From the NCBI GenBank assembly GCA_012033595.1, contig JAAUQL010000057.1:1-38017 (forward strand): a stretch of 38,017 nucleotides of DNA, read 5' to 3'. Under the pieces are notes generated by a model. It ran no database searches. It was given only the letters and a program-made list of their open reading frames with translations, and was not told the DNA's origin. The stretch's first letter is position 1; each line of letters opens with the position of its first letter. Shown here one piece after another: positions 18,818 to 28,330 of the stretch. This stretch comes from Cyclobacteriaceae bacterium. Its GTDB lineage: Bacteria > Bacteroidota > Bacteroidia > Cytophagales > Cyclobacteriaceae. Both the position numbers and the translations under genes were made by a program.

Positions 18818-19381
18818 ATGAGTAAAAAAGGGTTAATATCATTCGTATTAGGCCTGGCAATCAGCTGTTTTAGTTTTGTTTCCGCCTTTGGCCAGAATCC
18901 GTTCATTCCAAAATATGATGCTGTGAAACGCTCTGAGCGTTGCTTTACAGTAACCTGGGAAGCCAACAACCAATTTGGAGCCGTATGGTGGGCCGATAAG
19001 GTTGACTTTGCCAAAGATACCCTTTTCAATTTTGTGGTGTACATGGGCGATCGCGATGGCAATGGAGCCGATGGCCTTGCCTTTGTCATGCACCAGGATC
19101 CGCGGGATACGCTTATAGATACTAGCAAGAAAGTGATCATTGGTGGTGCAGGTACCTGGGATCTTTCCGCAGCCACCGGAGATGACGGTGGTGGTTTGGG
19201 GTATGCTATGCATACAAGCCGGGTTGTTCCCAACACTATACCTGGCCCGCATGGACCTGGCGATGATCCTGAAAATCATAAAATCCAAAAATCTGTGGCG
19301 GTAGAGCTGGACACCTGGAACAATGGTGACGTTCCGGATGGAAAAACGGAAAAGATGCTGGTGGCGCTGATCAATTATTGA
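18818..19381 (+). CDS. giant surface protein, segment 1 of 4: signal peptide and first half of lectin domain
   Basis: Signal peptide, then an L-type (legume-type) lectin-like domain: CFTVTWEANNQFGAVWWADK, GDRDGNGADGLAFVMHQDP (the usual NGADGxAFV hallmark) and SVAVELDTWNNGD (the metal-site strand). The frame ends at a TGA (19379-19381) in the middle of the domain and resumes in segment 2. Bases 19369-19390 hold two 11-base near-copies (GATCAATTATT, GAGCAATTATT) exactly at the break. Confidence 0.85.
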   Translation: MSKKGLISFVLGLAISCFSFVSAFGQNPFIPKYDAVKRSERCFTVTWEANNQFGAVWWADKVDFAKDTLFNFVVYMGDRDGNGADGLAFVMHQDPRDTLIDTSKKVIIGGAGTWDLSAATGDDGGGLGYAMHTSRVVPNTIPGPHGPGDDPENHKIQKSVAVELDTWNNGDVPDGKTEKMLVALINY

Positions 19382-22300
19382 GCAATTATTACGGGTGGGA
19401 TCATACCTCTGTGGTGTACAATGGGGATATCTATGGACAACAACAACTGATAAGTGATGCCAAAGGTAAGCAAGACCGCATACTACCACTTAAGCCTGCC
19501 TATGCATTTGGCGCTGGTAATAACCCGGATGGCAGCCCGCATCATAATATTGAAGATGACAGATGTTATTTATTTCAAATCAGATGGGAGACCAATGCCG
19601 ATGGCACTCAAACCATTCAATTATGGGCAGATGTATATAATGGTACCACCAATACAGATGGCCTGCAGATGGTTATGACCCATACCGATGATATGCTCAC
19701 CAAGGTGTTTGCTGGTAATTCCATCATGCGATTTGGTTTCACCGGCTCTACAGGTGGTTCCATAAATGAACAAACCATTTGTTTGCTTGGCGAAAACTTA
19801 AAGCCTTTTGCGCAGGATGATTACGCATCCATACCGATGAATACCACAGCCGTGATCGATGTGGAATCTAACGACAACGACCCCGATGGTGACGAACTGC
19901 ATGTGCCAGTGATCGTGGAACCTGCCATCAACGGCGCAGCAACAATCTTTGAAGATAGTGGCATCAATTTCATGAGGTACATTCCCAATACTAATTATGT
20001 GGGACTCGATTCCATAGCCTATGTTACCTGCGATGTCAATTCCACCAAGTGTTACGCAAAGTGCGACACCGCCTGGGTGTATATCAATGTGGGATGTATT
20101 CCTTTCGACCTCTCTGTCAATATGCTTTCGCCCAATACCTTATGCGATGCTACCTTCCCACAAAATGGGGCTGCAATAGCTCAAGTGACCGGTGGTCCAT
20201 TTGGTATTTTTTGGTCAGAAACATTCGATGGACTGCCAGATGGCACAAAATCTACTGCCAAATGGGTCATGGACGACAGCAATGCCGCTTACGATGATAT
20301 CACCAAAGATCACGCTGAGGTGAGGAACAATAAGATATCAATCAGTGATATTGGTAATCCTGGAAGCGGAAAATATGTTACCTGGTCATCAGAAGAAATT
20401 GACATCTCTGGTAGAAGCAATATAAGCATTACGGTAGATTTAATAGCCTCCGACAAAATGGAAAGTGGGGATGGTCAGGACTTTATTAATGTATATTATA
20501 AGGTCGACGGAGGAGTTGAAATTCCTATGGCCAATGGCCTTCATAAAGGCGGCAGCTTTACAGCCAAAGCCTCGGCTTCGTCCATTAATGGCAATAAGGT
20601 TCAGGTGATCATCAGGGCGACCAACTCATCAAATAATGAGATTTATTGGGTAGATGATATTATTTTGAGCGAAGCTGGCGCCGGCACGGCCAATATAAAT
20701 TATAACTGGTACAAAGGCTCAGTTGCCAATGGCACCCCCGACTTCACGGGTCAGATATACAATAACATGAGTAGCGGCGAATACACTGTGATCGCCAAAG
20801 ACCTCAATACTGGGTGCTTATCATCAACGCAAACCATCATCATCGATAGCCTGACTACAAAGCCTTTTGGAGGATATATCAAGCAAAAGGCGCCCTTTAC
20901 CAGTTGTATTTTGCCCGACGGCCAGTTGGAAGCCGGGGTTTTCAACGGTACAGATAGCACCCATGTGGGCTATTTATTTAAATGGTTTGTTCAGGAAGAT
21001 CCCACCGATATTATTCAAACAGGCCATATTGCCTCGGGCTTGAGGGCCAGAGAGTATTCAGTCAAGATCACCGATTTAAGTACCGGCTGCGACACTACCC
21101 TCAACAAAGAAGTGATCAATACAGTAGCTTTTCCTGTAGTTTCAGCTTCTAAAATTTCAGATATTACCTCATGTACCGCCCCCAACTCAGGGGTTGGGCA
21201 GGCAGATGTGGCAGGCCTCACCGCCGGTTATACATTTGAATGGTACAAAGGTCCGTCAATTGGTTCCGGATTGCCCGATTTCACCGGTTCTACGGTTAGC
21301 ACTTTCCCGGCAGGCATGTTTACCGTCCAGGCTACAGACAATGTCAGCATGTGCAAATCAGATCAAGCCAGTATTACGATTAATGATGTCACCATTTTGC
21401 CCATACTCAATGTAGAGGTGCTTTCTCAGCAAATTTCATGTGATCCGCTCAGCCCTTTAGGTGAGTTGTCAGGTACGGTCGATTTAGCGGGCATACCCAC
21501 CACTGCGGGATATTCCTTTAATTGGTTCAGGGGCAAAAACAACCTGGCTGCCAATTTGGTGAGTACGAACAGTGTGGCTACCGGGCTTTCTGCCGGTATT
21601 TACCGGGCAATCGTGACCGAAGATGCGACCAACTGTTCTACTATTCGCGACACCCTGATCACGGATAACACTTCCAATCCTCCGGCCATTACCGCAACGT
21701 CATCGAATGTGACTGCCTGCGATGCGCCAAATGGCCGTATCAACATCAGTGTAGCAGCTGGCGAAAATGTTGCTGATTATATTTTTGAATTATATAGTGG
21801 AAATGGTGTGGTTGCAGCCAACTTACTGCAAAGTTCCACTTCACCATTATTTGATAATTTGTCTGCCGGAGATTATACCGTTATTGGAAAAAATGCCATT
21901 ACCAAATGTGCTACCAATGCTGTGACCCGAAAGATAAAAAATGCCAAAGTAAATCCCTCAGCCACTATCCTGGCTCAAGACCAGGTATCTTGCGATCCGG
22001 GGGTATTCACTGGTAGCTTGAGCGTGACCGCTGTGGCTGTTGGTGTACTCACCGATTATTCTTTTGCCTGGTACCAAAATAGCGTAGCAGGCGTGCCCTT
22101 AGCAAGCACCAGTGCGATCACTGCCATTGATTCGGGGAACTATGCCTTAGTGATCACCGACAATGTAAGTAAATGCAGTCGAACCTATAGTCCGAGGGTC
22201 AACCAGGGCACTGTGCAGCCCGCCGAGTCTGTCACTTCGGTTGCATCCACCTTTTGCGAACCAAATGGCAACGGCGAATTGCATGGTTCTGTCATAGGGC

Positions 22301-25300
22301 AAATCGCACCATTACCGGCTATACATTTATTTGGGAATCTGTCGACGACGGCTCCATTTTACCGAATAGCACAGCCGACGTAACGGGCGTAGCACCAGGA
22401 GATTATTTACTCACCATCCGCGACAACCTCACAAAGTGTCTTTCCAATCCGGCAGCCATTAATGTTGCCGACAACACCGTGGTGCCCGCGCCTGTGCTCG
22501 CACTTACCGACAATTCATCATGCGATGTAAACAACCCCAATGGCCAAATAGAGGTGACAGGGACGAATGAATCCCCGGCCTACGATCTGACCAATTACAC
22601 CTATACCTGGTATGACAATACCGATCCCGCCACGGCGCTGGGTTCTTCCGGCGTTATTCAGGGCGCACTCGATGATGGCACCTACAAGTTGCTTATCCAA
22701 AATACAGTGACATCGTGTAGCAATTCGGTGCTTTCGCAAATCAACGATATCAATATCAAGCCGGTGATAGATGCTGTTACGGTAATAGATGCCACAGATT
22801 GTTCGGAACCTTTCATGAGCGGAGCCTCTATTGCCAGCGTCAATGGTGGTCAGCCCATTCCTCCGGGATATACTTTTTCATGGATCAATAAGGCAGGAGT
22901 TCCGGCTATTTCAGGCAATGGCAGTACCATAGCAGACATTGATGGTACAGACGAAATATTGCCTCCGGGAGACTATGAAGTCATAGCGTATAATGCTTAC
23001 AATTGTCCTTCAGACCCGGTGAGCTTCACCATCAAAGACAATTCAACAGATCCTGTTTTTACCATTGATGCCACACCTAACTCTTCGTGTGCATGGCTGC
23101 CAAGCGATATAACAACCTATGCCAATGGTACACTACATGTCAATTATGCTGGCCCAAATACCATTACGAACTACGCATGGGAGCGCGAATCACCTGCTGC
23201 CCCGGGAACATGGACTGCCTTTGGTGGAGATACTGCAACAGTAAATGGATTACATGAATTGGATAGATACCGTGTTCGCGTGATAGACGACCATAAATGT
23301 AGCACAACCAACTATAGCAATATCAGTAAAATTACTGATCCCAATCCTGTTATTGGGCTGGTATCAACAACGGATGTGACCGATTGCAATACTTATAATG
23401 GAGAATTTGAAGTTCAGGTAACATTGGGAGATCCTACCCCTCTTGGTTTTGGATATGACTTTATAGTTTCGGGACCCGTCAATACCCATCAGGTTGGCAA
23501 TGGGGTATTCCAAAATCTGCTTAATGGCAAATACAATATTTATGCAGTCAATACTTTTACGCAATGTCAATCGGAACCCATTGAAGCTGAATTGCTAATT
23601 GATCATGGTTTTACCTTTACAATTAGCCCGACAGCCCCGGCTAACTGTTCTGGAGCTCTTGGTTTAATTGAAATTACAAGTGCCACTGTCGGATCAAATG
23701 AATTTACAAGCGCTCCAAATACTGGAATTGGAAATGGTTTTGATTATAGTTGGTTTGAAGGACTTGACAAAACAAATCCTGTTACAAGTACCGCTATCAG
23801 TAAACCAAATGATTGGAGTTCAGAAGCTGTAAATTTACTTCCCGGATACTTTACGGTAGAGATCACCGATAACAACACGAAGTGTACACTGGAAACTAAT
23901 GTATTTTTGCCAGCCAATTCCTTACCCGAGTTTTCCACTGTAACTCCTGTAGATTCCAAACAGTGTACTCCGGGAGATGGCTCGGTCGAATTGGAAATTG
24001 ATCCACTTACTTTTGGAACCATAATAGGCCCTGCAGCGGCAGATTATTCTCATTATAGATTTATCCTTTTCAAAGGCAATGTGGTCGATCCCCTTTGGTT
24101 GGCACCTGGCGATCCCGGGCAAATTGATTACATAGCTGAAGGCGGCGTAGGGGCAGCCGGGCCTGTTCAATTTACCAATTTAGAACCCGGAACCTATACC
24201 GCAATAGCCATGCAGGGACCTGCTTTTTTGGAACCCTGTCTATCAGAACCTGTAACATTCACCATTGATCTGGATTATACATTTGACCCTTTGACCTTTA
24301 ATGAAATAAAGCCTGACAATACTTGTGCAACGGTCAATGGCAATGGTCAACTGGACGAAACGAATCCTTTCTATGCGATAGGTGGTAAATTTGAATATAC
24401 GTGGTATAAAGGCACTGATATTTCCGGTACAGGAATAATTGTCGAAGGACCAACAAATGCTACCAAACTATCACCTGATACGCTTAGGGCAGGTCAATAT
24501 ACCCTGGCAATCGAAGTTGTGGGTGTAGCTCCGCTGGCAGGTCTCGGTTGCAAAACCAGTGGTGTTACCAACCTCAGTAAGCAAATCGATAAGTTGACGG
24601 TGGCAAATGCTCCGGATAATCCTGTCACCATTTGTAGCTATGGTAATGGGGACATTCATATTACAGAAATTGCTGAAAATGGAGTTTCGCTTGGCAATAC
24701 AACCGGATATGGCAATTTCAAACTATTTGATAATAGCTTAACAGAAATTACAACCAATACGGGGAATGGCATAGCTGGCACGCCATGGAATTTGCTTGAT
24801 AAGGACATTTATTTTGTCACAGCACAAAATGCACTTACCAATTGCATCACCGATCCATACCAAGTCGATATTAAAGATATTTCAGAAAATCCTGTGGTTA
24901 CTGCTGCTATGATCAATCCAGATTATAGTTGCAATGGAATTACGCCAACTGGTATTTTGGAAGCATGGGCTAATGGTGTCCAAGATGAAGTATTGTTTAG
25001 TTACGTATGGACAGATCAGGCCAGCGTTGTAGTGTCGGATGCATCTCCTGAATCATATCGGGCATCAGGCTTAACTGCAAACAATTCCCAACTGACATAT
25101 TTTATTACTGCAGAAGATATAAGTATAGATATGGTTAATGACGGTTGTAAATCGACCAGGGCTTTTACTTTGGTGCATCAACCTACGTCTGTTTTTGTGC
25201 TGTCTGCAACTTCGCAGCCTCAAACCAATTGCGCTCCCAATGGAGAAATACAAATAGATATCATAAGAGAAATGAGCAGTTCCGGTTCCTACGATTATAC

Positions 25301-28300
25301 GGTTCCATTCACCACGCCACCATTATCACAAGAATTCAATGCAGAATTGCTGAATGAAAATTTAACATTATTCAGTCCAAAATATGCTTTCAATAAAGCA
25401 ACTGGTTTATTTGAGGACTATACAAATGATATTGACTCTATTCCAGCGGGCACTTATTATGTAAGGGCCTCAAACGAATCTAATGGCTGTGCTTTCGGCC
25501 CGGTTACCCAGGTCATCGTCAAAGATGTGAGCAAGAAGCCGATCATCTCGGCCATATTGGATAGTCCCGATTATGCTTGTGCCGGCGGAATACACACCGG
25601 ACAGTTGAGTCCCACCGCCTTGGGTGGTTCGGATGGTGATAACATACAAACAAACTTCTCAATGAACTGGACAATAAAATCATCCGGTCTCAGTGCCTCA
25701 GGAGGGGTCATTGCAAGTGGTTTATCTCCGGATGTCTATACACTAACTGTGCAAGATTTAGATGGTAGGGATCAAAGCTGTATCTCTACAAGGGATTATG
25801 TGGTACCGTTAGGTCGTCATGCTATCGACATGGTAGCTTCAGGAACAGACCAAACGATTTGTTTTCCAAATGCCAGCATTCAAATTGATGCCGTTAGCGT
25901 CGATGGTGCACCTCAGGTGGTAGATCCTCACCTCACCTGGACAGCCCAACTACTCGATGCCAATCAAGTATTGGTCAACCCGGCACCGGCTAATTCTGGC
26001 TTTGCATCCGATCAACCCTTTATCAATATTGCCGCAGGGACGTATTACGCCCGTGTGCAAGACAATGCCACCCAATGCTTTTCGAGTCCATACCAGGTGC
26101 AAGTAGAGGATTTGAGCAACAATCCGGTGGTAACCAATGTAGCGATTGACCAGCCACAATATTCTCTGAGCCCAAACAACCTGAGCTGGACTGGCCAACT
26201 CAGTGCTTCGGTAGAGGAAGTGGATGGCACGTTCAATCCGGCTGATTATAGCTTCGAATGGTTCAAAAACATCAGCACCGATCCGGCTGACGCGCTCAAC
26301 AACCAGACGCTGGGCATCAATATGCTCGATTCGGGAAACTATACCTTATTTGTAAGAAATAATGTGACAGGTTGCGAAATCAGCTATCACAAATTCCTGC
26401 CGTTCCAATATCTGGAACCCACATTCAATACCCTGGTGAGTGCCAAAACAGTATGTGCGCCCAATGATGGTGATATTGAAGTAACAGACATAGACCTGGA
26501 TGGAAATCCCGATGATCTGGCAGATTACAATTTCAGCTTTTATGCCGGAACCTATGCAAGCGGGGATGTGGCAGACCATGAGGTGCTCGCCAACCCTGTA
26601 GTGCAATACAATGGTATAGACAATGGCTACTATTACATTGTAGCAACCGAAAACTGGTGGAATTTGGAGTCATATCCGGTGCAGGTAGAGGTGATAGATT
26701 CCACTCACACCCCATCATCACCTTCAATCGTTCGGCCTCCCAACCTCTTACCAGTTGCGATCCGAGCATTTTTGCCAATGGTAGCCTGTCGATAGATGTT
26801 TTTGAAGACAGCAATAATCCAAATTTGCCACCGGCACAATATGTTTATAACTATACCTGGTACAGTGGGGATAAGGTCGATCCGGCAAATGTGATTCCAA
26901 ATGCCAACAGCAATGTCATTACTGGGTTGCCGTCGGGAGATTTTACCGTAAGGGTGGTAAACACAAGCAACAATTGTTCGGCTGATCAAACCCTCAACAT
27001 CCAGGACAGAAGCATTGTTCCGGTCGCCTCGGCAGATATGTCGCCCAATACCAATTGTCTTGTAGAAATTGCAAATGGAATAGTTACTGCCAGGGTCACC
27101 AATTCTACGGAAAAATTCGAATTTCTCTGGTACACTGGCAATACGCCCAAAGCCAATCCGGATTTTAGCAATGGTCAGACATGGACTGACAGAGCTGCGG
27201 GTGAATATACCGTAGTTGCTGTCGATAGCAAGTTTGGTACCTGTATCTCGGAGCCGGTGGTCATTGCGGTGCAAGACGCCACCGTGAACCCAAAAATCAA
27301 TGTTGCAGAGCTACATCCTATTACCAATTGTGATCCGCTCAATCCCAATGCCGTGGTGTCGGCAAGTGCTGAAGGAGGCATAAGCAAGTACACCTTTGAG
27401 TGGTTTGCAGATGATCAACTATATACCACCGGACCCATCGCTTCCAACCTTGGTGATAAGGTATATAAAGTCGTAGTGACCAACAACACCACCAAGTGCA
27501 AAGCCGACAAGAGCGTGGTGCCAACTGTGCTGCTCGATATTGTTCCACCGCCAGATGTGGAGATACTTTCTGATTTGACCAGTTGCCTGAGTCCCGACGG
27601 AAAAGCTACGGCTTCTATATTAGGCAATATCAAAGATTACATTTTCAACTATTATAGAAAACATGATAATTCTGAAGTGAGCAATGAATTTGTGGACAAT
27701 ATCATTCACGATTTAGATACCAGTACCTATTTGGTTACGGCCAAGCACAGGGTGACAGGTTGTATCTCGCAGCCCACAGAGTTTTCAATTTCCAATGAAA
27801 CCTATTATCCTCAAATCGAGGTCATCACTGATCCATCAGATTGCCAGGATCCAAACGGAGGAGCCAATGTGATCATCTCAGATATGACACGCGAATATAA
27901 AGTGACCTGGTACGGCGAAAACGGATATGAGGAACAACTGAAGGAAATTGGGTATCTGCCTGTAGGTAAATACCGCGTAGAAGTGGAAGGTACCGACGGT
28001 TGTATCTCTTCGGCAGAAGCGGAAGTGAAGGGAGATGTGATCATATACAACGGGGTATCTGCCAACTTCGATGGCTACAATGATTTCTTCGCCATTGTTT
28101 GCCTTGAATATTTCCCCAATAACAATGTGAAAATTTATAATCGTTCCGGACTTTTGGTCTATGAGCAAAATTTCTATGACATGAACGATCCACAGAGACG
28201 ATTTGAAGGTGTAAGCAACAAAGGAGCCTCAGTACTGGGCAAAGAACTGCCCATAGGCACTTACTTCTACGTTGTGGACAAGAGTGACGGATCGAAACCA

Positions 28301-28330
28301 AAAGTTGGCTACTTAGAACTCAACAGATGA
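18818..28330 (+). CDS. giant T9SS type B surface protein: L-type lectin, Ig-like domain, 26 two-Cys modules, CHU_C sorting domain (three frameshifts)
   Basis: When the three single-base breaks (19378, 22297-22303, 26710-26713) are repaired, the gene encodes one protein of about 3171 residues, SprB-like in organisation. In order: signal peptide (MSKKGLISFVLGLAISCFS to AFGQ), L-type lectin-like domain (to about 19800), a cadherin/Ig-like domain (to about 20090), 26 modules of about 95 residues (to about 28030) and a C-terminal sorting domain. Modules share a pattern: N/x-P start, Cys after 12-16 residues often followed by PNG, a central YxFxWY, then a GxYxVxxxD turn and a second Cys before the IxD end. 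One disulphide per module is likely (inference). The role is probably carbohydrate-binding adhesion or gliding. The SprF gene follows with a 4-base overlap. An in-frame ATG at 18770 would add 16 residues before the signal peptide. Confidence 0.85.
19378..22383 (+). CDS. giant surface protein, segment 2 of 4: end of lectin, Ig-like domain, modules 1-7
   Basis: Genuine coding from 19378 to about 22300. It completes the lectin domain (WDHTSVVYNGD, then LFQIRWETNADGTQTIQLWAD). A cadherin/Ig-like domain follows (DDYASIPMNTTAVIDVESND ... YVGLDSIAYVTCDV). Module 1 (about 20092-20860) is unusual: it holds an insert of about 130 residues beginning FWSETFDGLPDGTKSTAKW that resembles a jelly-roll carbohydrate-binding or adhesion domain. 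Modules 2 to 7 are of standard length. After about 22300 the frame is an artefact of the break. Confidence 0.85.
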   Translation: MSNYYGWDHTSVVYNGDIYGQQQLISDAKGKQDRILPLKPAYAFGAGNNPDGSPHHNIEDDRCYLFQIRWETNADGTQTIQLWADVYNGTTNTDGLQMVMTHTDDMLTKVFAGNSIMRFGFTGSTGGSINEQTICLLGENLKPFAQDDYASIPMNTTAVIDVESNDNDPDGDELHVPVIVEPAINGAATIFEDSGINFMRYIPNTNYVGLDSIAYVTCDVNSTKCYAKCDTAWVYINVGCIPFDLSVNMLSPNTLCDATFPQNGAAIAQVTGGPFGIFWSETFDGLPDGTKSTAKWVMDDSNAAYDDITKDHAEVRNNKISISDIGNPGSGKYVTWSSEEIDISGRSNISITVDLIASDKMESGDGQDFINVYYKVDGGVEIPMANGLHKGGSFTAKASASSINGNKVQVIIRATNSSNNEIYWVDDIILSEAGAGTANINYNWYKGSVANGTPDFTGQIYNNMSSGEYTVIAKDLNTGCLSSTQTIIIDSLTTKPFGGYIKQKAPFTSCILPDGQLEAGVFNGTDSTHVGYLFKWFVQEDPTDIIQTGHIASGLRAREYSVKITDLSTGCDTTLNKEVINTVAFPVVSASKISDITSCTAPNSGVGQADVAGLTAGYTFEWYKGPSIGSGLPDFTGSTVSTFPAGMFTVQATDNVSMCKSDQASITINDVTILPILNVEVLSQQISCDPLSPLGELSGTVDLAGIPTTAGYSFNWFRGKNNLAANLVSTNSVATGLSAGIYRAIVTEDATNCSTIRDTLITDNTSNPPAITATSSNVTACDAPNGRINISVAAGENVADYIFELYSGNGVVAANLLQSSTSPLFDNLSAGDYTVIGKNAITKCATNAVTRKIKNAKVNPSATILAQDQVSCDPGVFTGSLSVTAVAVGVLTDYSFAWYQNSVAGVPLASTSAITAIDSGNYALVITDNVSKCSRTYSPRVNQGTVQPAESVTSVASTFCEPNGNGELHGSVIGQIAPLPAIHLFGNLSTTAPFYRIAQPT
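22254..26795 (+). CDS. giant surface protein, segment 3 of 4: modules 7-22
   Basis: Genuine coding from about 22300 to 26710, continuing module 7 at NRTITGYTFIWE. Each module opens with a phrase like NPVVTAAMINPDYSC and closes like YYARVQDNATQCFSSPYQV. The module starting near 26130 lacks the first Cys (QPQYSLSPNNLSW), and a few modules are expanded to 110-120 residues. Codon use changes slightly around 23600-25500, where modules are more AT-rich than their neighbours. Confidence 0.85.
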   Translation: MRTKWQRRIAWFCHRANRTITGYTFIWESVDDGSILPNSTADVTGVAPGDYLLTIRDNLTKCLSNPAAINVADNTVVPAPVLALTDNSSCDVNNPNGQIEVTGTNESPAYDLTNYTYTWYDNTDPATALGSSGVIQGALDDGTYKLLIQNTVTSCSNSVLSQINDINIKPVIDAVTVIDATDCSEPFMSGASIASVNGGQPIPPGYTFSWINKAGVPAISGNGSTIADIDGTDEILPPGDYEVIAYNAYNCPSDPVSFTIKDNSTDPVFTIDATPNSSCAWLPSDITTYANGTLHVNYAGPNTITNYAWERESPAAPGTWTAFGGDTATVNGLHELDRYRVRVIDDHKCSTTNYSNISKITDPNPVIGLVSTTDVTDCNTYNGEFEVQVTLGDPTPLGFGYDFIVSGPVNTHQVGNGVFQNLLNGKYNIYAVNTFTQCQSEPIEAELLIDHGFTFTISPTAPANCSGALGLIEITSATVGSNEFTSAPNTGIGNGFDYSWFEGLDKTNPVTSTAISKPNDWSSEAVNLLPGYFTVEITDNNTKCTLETNVFLPANSLPEFSTVTPVDSKQCTPGDGSVELEIDPLTFGTIIGPAAADYSHYRFILFKGNVVDPLWLAPGDPGQIDYIAEGGVGAAGPVQFTNLEPGTYTAIAMQGPAFLEPCLSEPVTFTIDLDYTFDPLTFNEIKPDNTCATVNGNGQLDETNPFYAIGGKFEYTWYKGTDISGTGIIVEGPTNATKLSPDTLRAGQYTLAIEVVGVAPLAGLGCKTSGVTNLSKQIDKLTVANAPDNPVTICSYGNGDIHITEIAENGVSLGNTTGYGNFKLFDNSLTEITTNTGNGIAGTPWNLLDKDIYFVTAQNALTNCITDPYQVDIKDISENPVVTAAMINPDYSCNGITPTGILEAWANGVQDEVLFSYVWTDQASVVVSDASPESYRASGLTANNSQLTYFITAEDISIDMVNDGCKSTRAFTLVHQPTSVFVLSATSQPQTNCAPNGEIQIDIIREMSSSGSYDYTVPFTTPPLSQEFNAELLNENLTLFSPKYAFNKATGLFEDYTNDIDSIPAGTYYVRASNESNGCAFGPVTQVIVKDVSKKPIISAILDSPDYACAGGIHTGQLSPTALGGSDGDNIQTNFSMNWTIKSSGLSASGGVIASGLSPDVYTLTVQDLDGRDQSCISTRDYVVPLGRHAIDMVASGTDQTICFPNASIQIDAVSVDGAPQVVDPHLTWTAQLLDANQVLVNPAPANSGFASDQPFINIAAGTYYARVQDNATQCFSSPYQVQVEDLSNNPVVTNVAIDQPQYSLSPNNLSWTGQLSASVEEVDGTFNPADYSFEWFKNISTDPADALNNQTLGINMLDSGNYTLFVRNNVTGCEISYHKFLPFQYLEPTFNTLVSAKTVCAPNDGDIEVTDIDLDGNPDDLADYNFSFYAGTYASGDVADHEVLANPVVQYNGIDNGYYYIVATENWWNLESYPVQVEVIDSTHTPSSPSIVRPPNLLPVAIRAFLPMVACR
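26657..28330 (+). CDS. giant surface protein, segment 4 of 4: modules 22-26 and sorting domain
   Basis: Genuine coding from about 26710. Modules 22 to 26 end near 28030. The final 95 residues match the CHU_C/type B sorting domain in layout: GVSANFDGYNDFFAI, VKIYNRSGLLVYEQNFY, then LPIGTYFYVV ... VGYLELNR. The usual xPNGDGxND signature is altered to ANFDGYND, which may mark a distinct subclass. The TGA stop overlaps the ATG of the SprF gene. Confidence 0.88.
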   Translation: MEFGVISGAGRGDRFHSHPIITFNRSASQPLTSCDPSIFANGSLSIDVFEDSNNPNLPPAQYVYNYTWYSGDKVDPANVIPNANSNVITGLPSGDFTVRVVNTSNNCSADQTLNIQDRSIVPVASADMSPNTNCLVEIANGIVTARVTNSTEKFEFLWYTGNTPKANPDFSNGQTWTDRAAGEYTVVAVDSKFGTCISEPVVIAVQDATVNPKINVAELHPITNCDPLNPNAVVSASAEGGISKYTFEWFADDQLYTTGPIASNLGDKVYKVVVTNNTTKCKADKSVVPTVLLDIVPPPDVEILSDLTSCLSPDGKATASILGNIKDYIFNYYRKHDNSEVSNEFVDNIIHDLDTSTYLVTAKHRVTGCISQPTEFSISNETYYPQIEVITDPSDCQDPNGGANVIISDMTREYKVTWYGENGYEEQLKEIGYLPVGKYRVEVEGTDGCISSAEAEVKGDVIIYNGVSANFDGYNDFFAIVCLEYFPNNNVKIYNRSGLLVYEQNFYDMNDPQRRFEGVSNKGASVLGKELPIGTYFYVVDKSDGSKPKVGYLELNR

